From assembly GCA_025058345.1 (NCBI GenBank), contig JANXEN010000002.1, forward strand, positions 97,679 through 161,678: a stretch of DNA of 64,000 nt. Direction: 5' to 3'. Shown here in pieces: positions 8,480-17,124 of this stretch. The notes beneath the pieces were generated by a model. That model saw nothing but the letters and a program-made list of their open reading frames with translations. It was not told the origin of the DNA and did no database searches. The stretch is from Sulfolobales archaeon (GTDB lineage Archaea > Thermoproteota > Thermoprotei_A > Sulfolobales > NBVN01). The translations under genes and the position numbers were made by a program. Position 1 is the stretch's first letter. Each line of letters starts with the position of its first letter.

Positions 8480-9175
8480 ATGGTGCTTGATTCGTTTAGT
8501 GCTTTAATCTCAGATAACTTACTGACTGAAATTTACATTGCGTTGCCATTATTTATATATGTTTTAGGGGTCATACTACTAACGAAGTACATATATAATG
8601 TTCTAAGAAGTAGGGGTTTAAGCGATAACATCGCGGTATACTATAATCGTAAAATAATACATATGATGACTGGCGGTGTAATAGGTATTGTGGTTCCGTA
8701 TCTATTCACATCACCTTACGTCCCTACAGCATTCGCCTTATTATTGGCAGTAGTGACTTACATTCCTCATCGGACTGGCAGACTTCTTTACTGGTTTCAA
8801 GTGAAGGATAACATGTATGAAGTTAATTTCTGTATTGCTTGGGGGTTCTCACTAATAGCTTTATGGTTCTTATTCGGTAATCCTAAATACGCAGTTATAC
8901 CGATAGCCTTCATCTCATTCGGTGATGCTATTACCGGAATAATTAGAAACGCAGTCTATAAAAGAAGAACTAAGTCATGGTTAGGTAATCTTGGAATGCT
9001 TATAGTTACACTTCCTATAGGAATTTACTACGCAGGGTATGCGGGGTTTATCGCTGCCCTAGTTGCTAGCATAGTTGAACATTATGAAATACCACCTATG
9101 CTGGACGATAACGTCCTTATAACATTATCGACGCTTTTGGTTTTAATAATTAGCGGAACTTTCGGCTTCCTATAG
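8480..9175 (+). CDS. Dolichol/phytol kinase-like CTP-dependent membrane kinase (SEC59/VTE5 superfamily)
   Basis: 231-residue polytopic membrane protein with about six or seven helices. NRKIIHMMTGG near residue 55 and SFGDAITGIIRNAVYKRR followed by KSWLGNLGM near residues 150-175 match the RKxxH and GDA...KSxEGS signatures of the SEC59 dolichol kinase / VTE5 phytol kinase superfamily. These enzymes phosphorylate polyprenols or phytol with CTP. In an archaeon this could serve dolichol phosphate for glycosylation or recycle isoprenoid alcohols. The exact substrate cannot be told from sequence. It stands alone, with its own TATA box and GGTGAT ribosome-binding site. Confidence 0.72.
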   Translation: MVLDSFSALISDNLLTEIYIALPLFIYVLGVILLTKYIYNVLRSRGLSDNIAVYYNRKIIHMMTGGVIGIVVPYLFTSPYVPTAFALLLAVVTYIPHRTGRLLYWFQVKDNMYEVNFCIAWGFSLIALWFLFGNPKYAVIPIAFISFGDAITGIIRNAVYKRRTKSWLGNLGMLIVTLPIGIYYAGYAGFIAALVASIVEHYEIPPMLDDNVLITLSTLLVLIISGTFGFL

Positions 9176-9372
9176 CTTAAGATGTAAATGCGCAGCATTC
9201 ATTAACTAATTTAATGGTTATTGCGATGATCGGGTGAGAAAGTAATATAGTTCAGCAAATGCTTGATTTCCATATCGTTAATTAAACAAATTTATTAAAT
9301 ATCTAACCTCTGGATTATCTTACCAACACTTTGTTAATTATTAATCTTATAAATAATTTGGAAAATGCAAAA

Positions 9373-9407
9373 CTTATAAGGTAGTGCCTTTACTAATATA
9401 TGGAGGT
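9373..9407 (+). promoter_or_regulatory. Rubrerythrin promoter and ribosome-binding site
   Basis: CTTATAAG TATA box at 9373-9380, predicting transcription from about 9400, and a strong GGAGGT at 9402-9407 before the ATG at 9416. The short leader fits. Confidence 0.55.
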
Positions 9408-9415
9408 TAGTTGTT

Positions 9416-9970
9416 ATGGTCAGACCTATGACTAAAGATGCGCTGTTAAGCGCGTTTGGAGGTGAATCAATGGCTCATATGAGGTATTTAATTTTCGCTG
9501 ATATCGCTGATAGGGAGGGTTTTAAGAACGTAGCTAGGTTATTTAGGGCAATAGCATATGCTGAACAGGTTCACGCTGCAAACCACTACAGAGCTTTAAG
9601 AAAATACGATGAGGAGGCTAAAGCGGTCTCAGGTACCCCCATAGGTCCCGGTAATACATCAAAGAATTTAGAACTAGGTATAAAAGGTGAGGCTTTTGAA
9701 ATTATTGAGATGTATCCCGTATATTTGGAAATTGCTAGATATCAGGGAGAGAAAGAGGCGGAGTTGAGCTTCATATACGCCTATAAGGCAGAGCAAATAC
9801 ACGAGCAGCTCTATAAAGAAGCTAAGAAATTCGTTGATAGCGGGCAGGACTGGCCATTAGATGGTAAGGTATGGATATGTCCGGTGTGTGGTCACACCTA
9901 CGTAGCTAGAGAGCCTCCAGAAAAATGCCCGGTTTGTGGAGTCAGTAAAGATAAGTACGTAGGATTCTAG
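9416..9970 (+). CDS. Rubrerythrin
   Basis: Non-haem di-iron peroxidase that detoxifies hydrogen peroxide in anaerobes, cytoplasmic. An N-terminal ferritin-like four-helix domain (about residues 5-140) carries carboxylate ligands such as E17 and the E50-x2-H53 pair (AYAEQVH), with a second acidic set in the EIARYQGEKEAE and YKAEQIHEQ helices. The C-terminal rubredoxin-like iron site has C155, C158, C171 and C174 (CPVCG...CPVCG). 184 residues is normal. It is monocistronic, with its own promoter and a hairpin downstream that faces the convergent molybdopterin gene. Confidence 0.95.
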   Translation: MVRPMTKDALLSAFGGESMAHMRYLIFADIADREGFKNVARLFRAIAYAEQVHAANHYRALRKYDEEAKAVSGTPIGPGNTSKNLELGIKGEAFEIIEMYPVYLEIARYQGEKEAELSFIYAYKAEQIHEQLYKEAKKFVDSGQDWPLDGKVWICPVCGHTYVAREPPEKCPVCGVSKDKYVGF

Positions 9971-9997
9971 AAATGTTTTTCTTATAACTATAGAAGT

Positions 9998-10023
9998 ACT
10001 ACTTCATATATTCATGAAGTAGT
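9998..10023. terminator. 10-bp inverted repeat between convergent genes
   Basis: ACTACTTCAT (9998-10007), loop ATATTC, ATGAAGTAGT (10014-10023): a perfect 10-bp stem in the 80-base gap between the ends of the rubrerythrin gene and the molybdopterin oxidoreductase gene. It can fold in both transcripts and probably limits read-through or protects 3' ends. Confidence 0.5.
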
Positions 10024-10050
10024 TTAGATAGCCTATCTCAATCGCTAAAG

Positions 10051-12000
10051 TTAGTGAAAACTCAGCTTTTTAATTCTAACTCGTGTGGAATTAAGAGTTG
10101 ATCCTCCGTAAGTATCAACGTCATCACTAATAAGGACGTTAATCCTCTTACCATCTAATGTATATGACTGACGTGGTGTCCATAAAACACCTTCATTGAG
10201 GGATTCATCTATTCTGACCGTCATGTAAGCAAATCCTTTTTCATTCCGGATCTCTACCACGTCTCCATTTCTCAATCCGAGCTTCTCAGCATCTTTAGGA
10301 CTTACATGTATGGTAGTTGGTTTTGGTCCATAAACATCTTCGAATTGAGTATGTGTGTAATGAGGATGTGCTGATGATATTAAGATAAGTTCGTCGGGGT
10401 TGACTTCATCTATATCTGGTGGTGATGGAAGAGGTGGTAAGCCTTCTTCCTCAGCTTGTGTGCTATAAAATTCTATCTTCCCTGTATATGTCTGGTATAC
10501 GTTTCTGGGTTTAGTGACAATCTCTAGTGAATTATCTGTGATGAGTTTTTCAAGGTTGTTCCTACCTATAGCTAATTCGAAAATTTCGTAAGGATCTAGA
10601 CATATTTCCCTATAGTTGTTCGGTGCCACATTTTTAGCGATCTCGCACATTATCTGATACTCTCCCACGGATTCCCCTAACGGCTCTATTACCGGTTTAT
10701 TGAGGTAGATAATGTTGTGTGTGTAGCTATAGACAAGGTCAAGTTTTTCATAGAAGGTAGGTGCTGGAATTACTAGGTCTGCAATTTTTGCTGTATCACT
10801 CCAATGGGTTTCATGAACAACGACGAAGACATCATTCCTTTCAAATCCTTCAACAATTCTAGAAGAGTTTGGCAAGGTAGCTACAGGATTACATAGATGT
10901 ACGTATACCAACTTAAAGTAACCTTTTGAAATGATTTCACCTACTTTCTCCATACTTACAACGTTCATTGCTCTCCACCTATCAGCGCCTTCAACTGCCT
11001 TGAAGTTCATACATAACCCATCACTGTTGCTGTAGTAGAATCCTCTATGGATACCTAGAAGAGCTGGCAGCAGCGATATAGCCCTCACTATCTCACCTCC
11101 ACCATGCCTTCGTTGAATACCGTAACCAACGAAAATTGAAAATGGCTTATTGGTGATCATAGCTTCAGCCAACTCTGTAATGGTCATTTTAGAGACGCCG
11201 GTAACCGCCTCAACGTAGTCTAAGGTATATTTAGCTACATTATCCTTTAATGCGTCGAATCCATAAGTGTGTATTTTGATGAATTCTTCATCAACGTATT
11301 CATGCTCGATAAAGTACTTAGCTAACCCAAGTGCTAAGGCTCCATCCGAGCCAGGTTTAACTTTTATAAAACTCGTACTACTTTTTGCGGTTTCCGAATA
11401 CCTTACATCTATAGTTATGAGGTATCCTCCCATATCCTTAATGTCGTGAAGGACTTTCCATAAATGCATAGCACTTACTGCTGGGTTAAATCCCCATATA
11501 ACACCCATCTTCAGTCCTTTGATATCGCTTGGAAATATACCATAAGTAGATCCGTAGGTGAGTCTTAAGGCTCTTTCCCCGTTGCGATCGCATATACTGC
11601 CGTCTGTTTTAGTTACGCCTAAGAAGTTCCAAAGCCTTCTACATGCATTCCTAGTTAAAATCCCCCTATTGCCTGCGAACTCCAAGAACAGAACATGTTG
11701 AGGGCCGTAATTATCTAAAACATATCTGAGTTTGGAGGTTAGGACATTTAAAGCTGACTCCCAATCAATCCTCTTAAATGATTTCCCAGCTTTGATATGC
11801 GGGTATAAAACCCTGGCCGGCGAATAAATCCTCTCAACATCTTTTGCTGCTCTAGGGCAGGTTAAACCATAGGTATATTCGCCATCATCCCCAATAACTC
11901 TAACTACCTTACCTCCCTCTACATATGCTCGTAGTCTACATGTATCGTAGCAATCCCTAGGACAGCTCAGTAAAGCGTATTTACCCTCGGTCGAATTCAT
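10051..12000 (-). CDS. Molybdopterin (Mo/W-bisPGD) oxidoreductase, BisC/formate dehydrogenase-like
   Basis: Catalytic subunit of the DMSO-reductase superfamily. An N-terminal [4Fe-4S] site is formed by C13, C17, C21 and C48 (CPRDCYDTC...GLTCPRA, numbered from the chosen start). Further on, VWGFNPAVSAMHLWK and ADLVIPAPTFYEKLDL are cofactor-domain signatures. The C-terminal cap domain has GLRNGDVVEIRNEKGFA. About 649 residues, no Tat signal, so cytoplasmic. The frame extends 14 codons further to 12042. I prefer the ATG at 12000 because an AT-rich TATA-like stretch lies 20-30 bases before it and the cysteines then sit at the usual distance. No Fe-S or membrane partner is adjacent. The substrate is unknown. 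Confidence 0.85.
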   Translation of the reverse strand: MNSTEGKYALLSCPRDCYDTCRLRAYVEGGKVVRVIGDDGEYTYGLTCPRAAKDVERIYSPARVLYPHIKAGKSFKRIDWESALNVLTSKLRYVLDNYGPQHVLFLEFAGNRGILTRNACRRLWNFLGVTKTDGSICDRNGERALRLTYGSTYGIFPSDIKGLKMGVIWGFNPAVSAMHLWKVLHDIKDMGGYLITIDVRYSETAKSSTSFIKVKPGSDGALALGLAKYFIEHEYVDEEFIKIHTYGFDALKDNVAKYTLDYVEAVTGVSKMTITELAEAMITNKPFSIFVGYGIQRRHGGGEIVRAISLLPALLGIHRGFYYSNSDGLCMNFKAVEGADRWRAMNVVSMEKVGEIISKGYFKLVYVHLCNPVATLPNSSRIVEGFERNDVFVVVHETHWSDTAKIADLVIPAPTFYEKLDLVYSYTHNIIYLNKPVIEPLGESVGEYQIMCEIAKNVAPNNYREICLDPYEIFELAIGRNNLEKLITDNSLEIVTKPRNVYQTYTGKIEFYSTQAEEEGLPPLPSPPDIDEVNPDELILISSAHPHYTHTQFEDVYGPKPTTIHVSPKDAEKLGLRNGDVVEIRNEKGFAYMTVRIDESLNEGVLWTPRQSYTLDGKRINVLISDDVDTYGGSTLNSTRVRIKKLSFH

Positions 12001-12159
12001 CAATATCAACCAATCATCGATAGCTATTAATAAATTAAACATTTATTGTTGGCAGGTCTTTCAAATTCTATTAATAGGTGAGGTATATTTCACGGTATAT
12101 GATTATACGGCTAAACTATTTTAAACAATGCCACTCACCTAGGGTTATTCGGTGTATGT

Positions 12160-12501
12160 ATGGAGGTCTTAGTGTTGATTGCTGTTGTAGCCCTTCTCTT
12201 AGTTCTCCTGTCGTATAACTACTTACTAGCTGTTAAGGTTTCTAGGGGAGTCATTAATAAGGGCTCAGACGACGTCGGTGGGGATATCGGTAAGTCTCAG
12301 GAAATGAGCGTAAGGGCAGTTAAAGCCTACGTGTTAGGGGATTACATAGTCGTTACTACAGTCATTCAAAGAGGGAGTAGCAAGAGAAGTATTGGTGAGG
12401 TCTTAATAGATGAGCCTTCCCTACTTATCCCTCTCACACAGTCTCTATCTGAGGATGGTAATTTAAATGGGGACGTAAGCCATGAGCGCAATCCTAAATA
12501 G
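12160..12501 (+). CDS. Hypothetical membrane-anchored small protein
   Basis: 113 residues. The N-terminus is one strong hydrophobic helix (about residues 3-25), the remainder hydrophilic, with a possible small beta-rich part around YVLGDYIVVTTVIQRG and a charged tail. I recognise no family. It is divergent from the molybdopterin gene and 27 bases before the next gene, with which it probably forms a unit. A TATA-like TATTTTAAAC lies about 40 bases upstream of the ATG. Confidence 0.55.
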   Translation: MEVLVLIAVVALLLVLLSYNYLLAVKVSRGVINKGSDDVGGDIGKSQEMSVRAVKAYVLGDYIVVTTVIQRGSSKRSIGEVLIDEPSLLIPLTQSLSEDGNLNGDVSHERNPK

Positions 12502-12528
12502 CTTAAAAAGTAAATTATTCAGTAAGTT

Positions 12529-13020
12529 ATGGGATTTTACACAATGGTTCTGCATAAGATCCTAACTGATGAATTACTTAATAAGGAGCTATTAGCTATC
12601 GGCAGAGATGAGATATCTGAAATTAACAAATATGTTGTTAACTTACTTAGTTGGTGCTCTAACTATAATGCAGAGATATGTAAGGAGTTCGTTAAACACC
12701 TAGAGGAGTTCATTAAATCAATAGTTAAGCTGCGGCTTATGAAGTACATAGTATACGGTAGTAAGCGGGAAGGATCCCTTGATACGTCTTTGGTAGATGA
12801 ATTATTAACGATTTTCATTGAGTACTATAAGTTCTTAATTTACGGGCTATTAGACAGTAATGGAAATGTGGTTGCTGAGGTCATTAAGGATTTCGAATAT
12901 GCTGATATGAAGTATCGTCAGAAGTCAGTAATATCTATACCGCTTAAAGATGCGTTGCTACTTTCCAGGGTTGGGTACGTCAAGTTATTGGATAAGTTGA
13001 TTTTATCCCCACGTTTCTGA
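12529..13020 (+). CDS. Possible GINS replication-complex subunit (Gins51-like)
   Basis: 163 residues. The helical N-terminal two thirds contain ISEINKYVVNLLSW and later IKSIVKLRLMKYIVYG, which resemble the helices of GINS proteins with their conserved R-x-x-K motif. The end, VISIPLKDALLLSRVGYVKLL, resembles the small B domain of archaeal Gins51, where a beta strand is followed by a leucine-rich helix and a strand. GINS joins Cdc45/RecJ and MCM in the replicative helicase. This is a remote resemblance seen by eye and could be wrong. An ATG at 12544 is an alternative start. Confidence 0.4.
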   Translation: MGFYTMVLHKILTDELLNKELLAIGRDEISEINKYVVNLLSWCSNYNAEICKEFVKHLEEFIKSIVKLRLMKYIVYGSKREGSLDTSLVDELLTIFIEYYKFLIYGLLDSNGNVVAEVIKDFEYADMKYRQKSVISIPLKDALLLSRVGYVKLLDKLILSPRF

Positions 13021-13061
13021 TAGCTTCAGTTTCTGTACTTACTGTTTCACCTTCTACGTAA

Positions 13062-13922
13062 TTATCTTTTCTTATATAATTCTCTTCTATTGGCTTCTAG
13101 TAAGTTCGGTTCCATACCTAAGTACTCCGCAACAGTTAGTAGTTGAGTTCCTGAATGCCTACGGATCTCATCTAAAAATTTCGCATAATTCGAATCTCTC
13201 ATTAGGTGATGGTCGATTACCATCTTACATACCTTAGCAGAGAGTCTGATTAAACCATTCATAGAATTCTCTATGTCTTCCTCGCTATATGCACTACCGA
13301 CGAGATATGTGGGAGGGCCATCAATTATAACTAACTCTGAGCTTTGAAGGAAGCTGATCGAATAATCATTTAATATACCTTCAATATCTGAAGTAAATCC
13401 TACCGATGCATCATAATATTTGACCAATAACATCAACACATATCCTAGTTTTTCAGTATTGCCATGTTGTATAGGCTGTGATAGGGTAATTGAGGTTCTC
13501 CCGAATTTGAATTCCTTGCCGTCACCTACATCTATCTTCGCACCGACTTCTTTAATGCCTCTCAAGAACTTTGAAGCTCTAAACCTTTGTGAGTAATTTA
13601 TTTTGTTTTCAGGGTCCTTAACGATTACTTTTTTTGAGGAGAACAGCTCTAGTGGTATGAGTTTTCCAGGGTCGTGATGATCGTAATGGTAGTGAGTTAC
13701 TATAACCAAGTCACTATCTGATAGGAATTTCATTATTTCTTCAACATATCTATGTAGACTTCTCCACTCAACTTCATGTGGGGGTAAGCCAAATCTCCTA
13801 GGCGCTAAAGACGCTGAAGGATCTATGAGTATGTTTATATCAGGTGTTGATATGAATGTAGCCATAGACCTAACTCCTAAGCTATCGAATGCGATCGGAT
13901 GTACGCTAAGGACGTCACTCAC
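13062..13922 (-). CDS. UPF0282-family metallo-beta-lactamase-fold hydrolase
   Basis: 286 residues. The metal-binding motif THYHYDHHDPG lies near residue 78, with further histidines at IQHGNTEK, and near 235 a VIDHHLMRD motif. The N-terminus HPIAFDSLGVRSMAT and the IDPSASLAPRRFGLPP stretch are the pattern I know from archaeal UPF0282 proteins. The substrate of this family is not established. Monocistronic, divergent from the aEF1A gene. Confidence 0.8.
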   Translation of the reverse strand: MSDVLSVHPIAFDSLGVRSMATFISTPDINILIDPSASLAPRRFGLPPHEVEWRSLHRYVEEIMKFLSDSDLVIVTHYHYDHHDPGKLIPLELFSSKKVIVKDPENKINYSQRFRASKFLRGIKEVGAKIDVGDGKEFKFGRTSITLSQPIQHGNTEKLGYVLMLLVKYYDASVGFTSDIEGILNDYSISFLQSSELVIIDGPPTYLVGSAYSEEDIENSMNGLIRLSAKVCKMVIDHHLMRDSNYAKFLDEIRRHSGTQLLTVAEYLGMEPNLLEANRRELYKKR

Positions 13923-14003
13923 TCCAAACCACTCTCGCTCTGATTATCTAATTACTTTAGTTTATCTTAAATGATTAGCTGACGTCTACTTCTTAAAATG
14001 TAA

Positions 14004-14051
14004 AATTTTTAAAAGTCTAGTTATAATACTACATAGCATGGTAGAGGTGAT
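14004..14051 (+). promoter_or_regulatory. aEF1A promoter and strong ribosome-binding site
   Basis: A TATA box of the AATTTTTAAAAG type at 14004-14015 and GAGGTGAT (14044-14051), a near-perfect anti-16S match three bases before the ATG at 14055. It fits a highly expressed gene. Confidence 0.6.
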
Positions 14052-14054
14052 AAT

Positions 14055-15371
14055 ATGAGTAAGGCGAAGAAACCGCATCTAAATCTAGTAATAATTGGCC
14101 ATGTAGATCACGGTAAGAGTACATTAACTGGGCACCTCTTACTGAAGTTAGGGTTCATTGATGAGAAAACACGTAAGGAGGTTGAGGAGCAGGCTAAGAA
14201 AGCTGGCAAGGAGTCAGAAAAGTATGCATGGTTCTTGGATAGGCTTAAGGAAGAACGTGAGAGAGGTTTGACAATATCTCTCTCGTTCATGAAGTTCGAA
14301 ACACCTAAGTACTACTGGACCATAATTGATGCACCAGGTCATAGGGACTTCGTTAAGAACATGATTACAGGCGCTAGTCAGGCGGATACTGCGATACTGG
14401 TGGTTTCCGCTAAGAAGGGTGAGTTCGAAGCCGGTATGAGTCCTGAGGGACAGACACGTGAACATATAATACTTGCTAAAACTATGGGCTTAGATCAGTT
14501 AATAGTAGCTATTAATAAGATGGATATTACTGAACCACCTTGGAGTGAGGCTAGGTATAAGGAGGTAGTTTCAGTACTTACTAAGTTTATGAAGGGTTTA
14601 GGGTATAAGGTAGATGCAATACCCTTTATACCTGTTTCCGGTTGGTATGGTGATAACTTACTTGAGAAGTCTACAAACATACCGTGGTATAAAGGACCTA
14701 CGTTAGTTGAGGCCTTAGACAGCATTAAAGAGCCATCTAAACCTATTGATAAGCCTTTAAGGTTACCCATTCAGGAGGTTTACAGCATATCAGGAGTTGG
14801 TACAGTACCTGTTGGGAGGATAGAGACAGGTAAGTTACGTGTAGGTGATAAGGTAGTATTCATGCCGCCTGGGAAGGTGGGTGATATCAGGTCAATTGAG
14901 ATGCATCATGAGAAGTTAGATGAAGCTTTGCCAGGTGATAATGTAGGATTTAACGTAAGAGGAGTCGCTAAAGAAGACATTAAAAGAGGGGATGTCGTAG
15001 GACATGTTTCTAATCCACCGACAGTCGCTGATGAGTTCACAGCAAGGATATTCGTGGTGTGGCATCCAACAGCAATCTCAGTAGGATATACTCCAGTAAT
15101 TCATGCACACACAGCAAGTGTGGCAGCTAGGATCACAGAAATAGTTGGTAAGTTAGACCCGAGGACAGGTCAAATAGTTGAGAAGAACCCACAACTCATT
15201 AAAGTTGGTGACTCCGCATTAGTGAAGTTTAAGCCGATCAAACCTATGGTTATTGAGAAGTTCAGCGATTTCCCACCGCTAGGAAGGTTTGCTATGAGAG
15301 ATATGGGTAAGACTGTAGGAATTGGTGTAATAGTGGACTTAAAACCAGCTAAGGTAGAAGTTAAGGGTTAG
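14055..15371 (+). CDS. tuf: Translation elongation factor 1-alpha (aEF1A)
   Basis: GTPase that brings aminoacyl-tRNA to the ribosome. All GTPase motifs are present: G1 GHVDHGKST (about residues 15-23), switch [10 protein letters not shown]3 DAPGHRD, G4 NKMD and G5-like SGW. Two beta-barrel domains follow. 438 residues is the standard archaeal length. The gene is followed after 26 bases by uS10, the classic archaeal tuf-rps10 pair. Confidence 0.98.
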   Translation: MSKAKKPHLNLVIIGHVDHGKSTLTGHLLLKLGFIDEKTRKEVEEQAKKAGKESEKYAWFLDRLKEERERGLTISLSFMKFETPKYYWTIIDAPGHRDFVKNMITGASQADTAILVVSAKKGEFEAGMSPEGQTREHIILAKTMGLDQLIVAINKMDITEPPWSEARYKEVVSVLTKFMKGLGYKVDAIPFIPVSGWYGDNLLEKSTNIPWYKGPTLVEALDSIKEPSKPIDKPLRLPIQEVYSISGVGTVPVGRIETGKLRVGDKVVFMPPGKVGDIRSIEMHHEKLDEALPGDNVGFNVRGVAKEDIKRGDVVGHVSNPPTVADEFTARIFVVWHPTAISVGYTPVIHAHTASVAARITEIVGKLDPRTGQIVEKNPQLIKVGDSALVKFKPIKPMVIEKFSDFPPLGRFAMRDMGKTVGIGVIVDLKPAKVEVKG

Positions 15372-15397
15372 ACTATATAATTAAGCGGTGCAACTTA

Positions 15398-15709
15398 ATG
15401 GCAAATAAAGTGAGGATAAGGCTTTGGAGCGTTAATGTCAACAACCTAAACTACGTAGTATCTCAGATCGTAGATATTGCTAAGAAAACAGGCGTTGATG
15501 TAAGGGGACCTGTGCCGTTACCAACTAAGAAGATGTTGATACCTACTTTAGTTCCCCCACATGGTGAAGGAACTAAAGTATATGAGAAATGGGAGATGAG
15601 AATACATAAGAGGATAGTGGATGTTAGTGCAGATGAAAGAGTTATGAGACAGTTAATGAGGGTTAGGGTCCCAGACGATGTGTATATAGAAATAGAAGTT
15701 TTAAGATGA
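15398..15709 (+). CDS. rps10: Small ribosomal subunit protein uS10
   Basis: 103 residues with the uS10 signature [16 protein letters not shown] and, towards the end, the RIHKRIVDV stretch. It binds the 3' domain of 16S rRNA in the 30S head. The ATG at 15398 is preceded by GGTG 8 bases away. It is co-transcribed with the aEF1A gene. Confidence 0.97.
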   Translation: MANKVRIRLWSVNVNNLNYVVSQIVDIAKKTGVDVRGPVPLPTKKMLIPTLVPPHGEGTKVYEKWEMRIHKRIVDVSADERVMRQLMRVRVPDDVYIEIEVLR

Positions 15710-15790
15710 TCAATACACGTTCTTTAATAATTAAATCAGTTAAGCCAGGAAGATAAATTAAATAATTATTTAAGTTTTGGAATACATGTA

Positions 15791-15878
15791 GCCGGGGTGC
15801 CCGAGCGGCCTAAGGGGCCGGCCTGGAGAGCCGGTGGGCATCACGCCTACGCGGGTTCGAATCCCGCCCCCGGCGCCA
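15791..15878 (+). tRNA. tRNA-Ser (anticodon GGA)
   Basis: Long-variable-arm tRNA: acceptor GCCGGGG pairs with CCCCGGC (15868-15874), discriminator G, encoded CCA at 15876-15878. Anticodon stem CCGGC/GCCGG around loop CTGGAGA gives anticodon GGA at 15825-15827 (reads UCC/UCU). The variable arm TGGGCATCACGCCTA is the class II type for serine. The 241 bases after it, up to the SDR gene end, hold only weak inverted repeats (for example 15944-15968) and nothing I can name. Confidence 0.97.
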
Positions 15879-16119
15879 TCTAATTCTTTATAATATGCAT
15901 TAATGGTTATGAGGATAGCAACTCTCTCTATCCATATGGAGTCTTTTACTTAAGCAGTTTTAGTAAAAAGATGCAGAGATGATTTGGCTATGGATGCTGG
16001 GGACAGCAGTTACTACAAATTGGTATCAGTTAAAGCGACTATAGTAAGTTCTATACGAATTAACTTAGTATCCATTAACCCTAACCAATTAGTTGTTTTG
16101 ATGATTTCGTCAAAGCGCT

Positions 16120-17124
16120 TCAGTGTTTTCCCTTAATATGGCCGTGTTTTATATACCATTCAATTGTTTCTCGTAAACCGCTCTCCAAATCATATATGGG
16201 TCTGTAGCCTAGGAACCGCTTAGCTTTTTCAATGCTGTAGGCTCTATGTTTCGTTACTGCATCCACTATGTCCATCCTGTAGAGTAGATTTCCCTTCTTT
16301 ACAAGTGAGTATATGTGTGACGGCAACAATAGGGCTTTTGCTAAGGTAGGTGGGAGCGAGGTTGTTGGTTCAGGGACACCGGAAATCTTAGAGAGTATGG
16401 AGTAGACCTGGTTATATGTGTATGCCCTCTCATCAGCAATTATGAAGACCTGGTTTTTAGATGCTTCCAACTTCTCTATTGTCAATAAGAAGCCTAAAGC
16501 TGCGTCCTTTACATGAGTGAATTGCACCAAAGATTCACCGGAACCGACTTTAAATTTAGAGTAAATACCTCCATTAGCGAAGGACGTTATGAACCAATAC
16601 GAGATGTCGTCGACGTTTTGAGGTCCATAAAGTCCAGAGGGTCTTATGATGGTGTATTCGAGGCCTTTTCCACCAATCCTCTCGACCTCATGTTCAGCTT
16701 CGAGCTTAGACCAGCCGTAAAGGAATTGAGGCCTAGGTGGTGTGTTCTCGTCAGCTGGAGGGTTGTCAACAGGGCCTATCGCCTCTGTTGAGCTGCAGTA
16801 GATAAACCTCATTACCTTATGTTTAAGTGCTGCATCAGCAAGTAGCTTAGTTGCCTCTACATTGTACTTTTGATAAAGGTTTTTCTTACCTGTGAACGTA
16901 TAGTAAGCAGCTATGTGTATTACAACATCCGAGCCTTTCACAACTGGTGGGAATGTTGTAGGGTCCCCTAAATCACTGTATATAGGTTCAACACCGATTT
17001 CCTTAAGGAATTCCGCCTTTCTACTGTTCCTATATGTTCCCCTTACATTAAACCCTTTCTCCACTAAGAGCCTAACCATATATGAGCCGAGAAACCCAGT
17101 TGCACCCGTGACTGTGACCTTCAT
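16120..17124 (-). CDS. NAD(P)-dependent epimerase/dehydratase, 3-beta-hydroxysteroid-dehydrogenase-like (extended SDR)
   Basis: Rossmann-fold enzyme. The nucleotide site TGATGFLGSY lies at about residues 5-14. The active-site pair is YGWSK (Tyr-x3-Lys), with the catalytic serine/threonine in YCSSTEAIG. The later IRPSGLYGP is typical of the extended SDR family, near dihydroflavonol reductase and 3-beta-HSD types. I start at the ATG at 17124, which overlaps the LuxC-like stop as ATGA and has GGTGGGG 6 bases before it; a GTG at 17133 is the longer option. It is the third gene of the LuxE-LuxC-like operon, suggesting it acts on the same aldehyde/alcohol product. The substrate is unknown. Confidence 0.85.
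   Translation of the reverse strand: MKVTVTGATGFLGSYMVRLLVEKGFNVRGTYRNSRKAEFLKEIGVEPIYSDLGDPTTFPPVVKGSDVVIHIAAYYTFTGKKNLYQKYNVEATKLLADAALKHKVMRFIYCSSTEAIGPVDNPPADENTPPRPQFLYGWSKLEAEHEVERIGGKGLEYTIIRPSGLYGPQNVDDISYWFITSFANGGIYSKFKVGSGESLVQFTHVKDAALGFLLTIEKLEASKNQVFIIADERAYTYNQVYSILSKISGVPEPTTSLPPTLAKALLLPSHIYSLVKKGNLLYRMDIVDAVTKHRAYSIEKAKRFLGYRPIYDLESGLRETIEWYIKHGHIKGKH

Noticed and set aside
15990-16139. Plus-strand frame of 49 codons after tRNA-Ser
   Set aside because: No Shine-Dalgarno sequence, no family resemblance, and it runs into the antisense end of the SDR gene.
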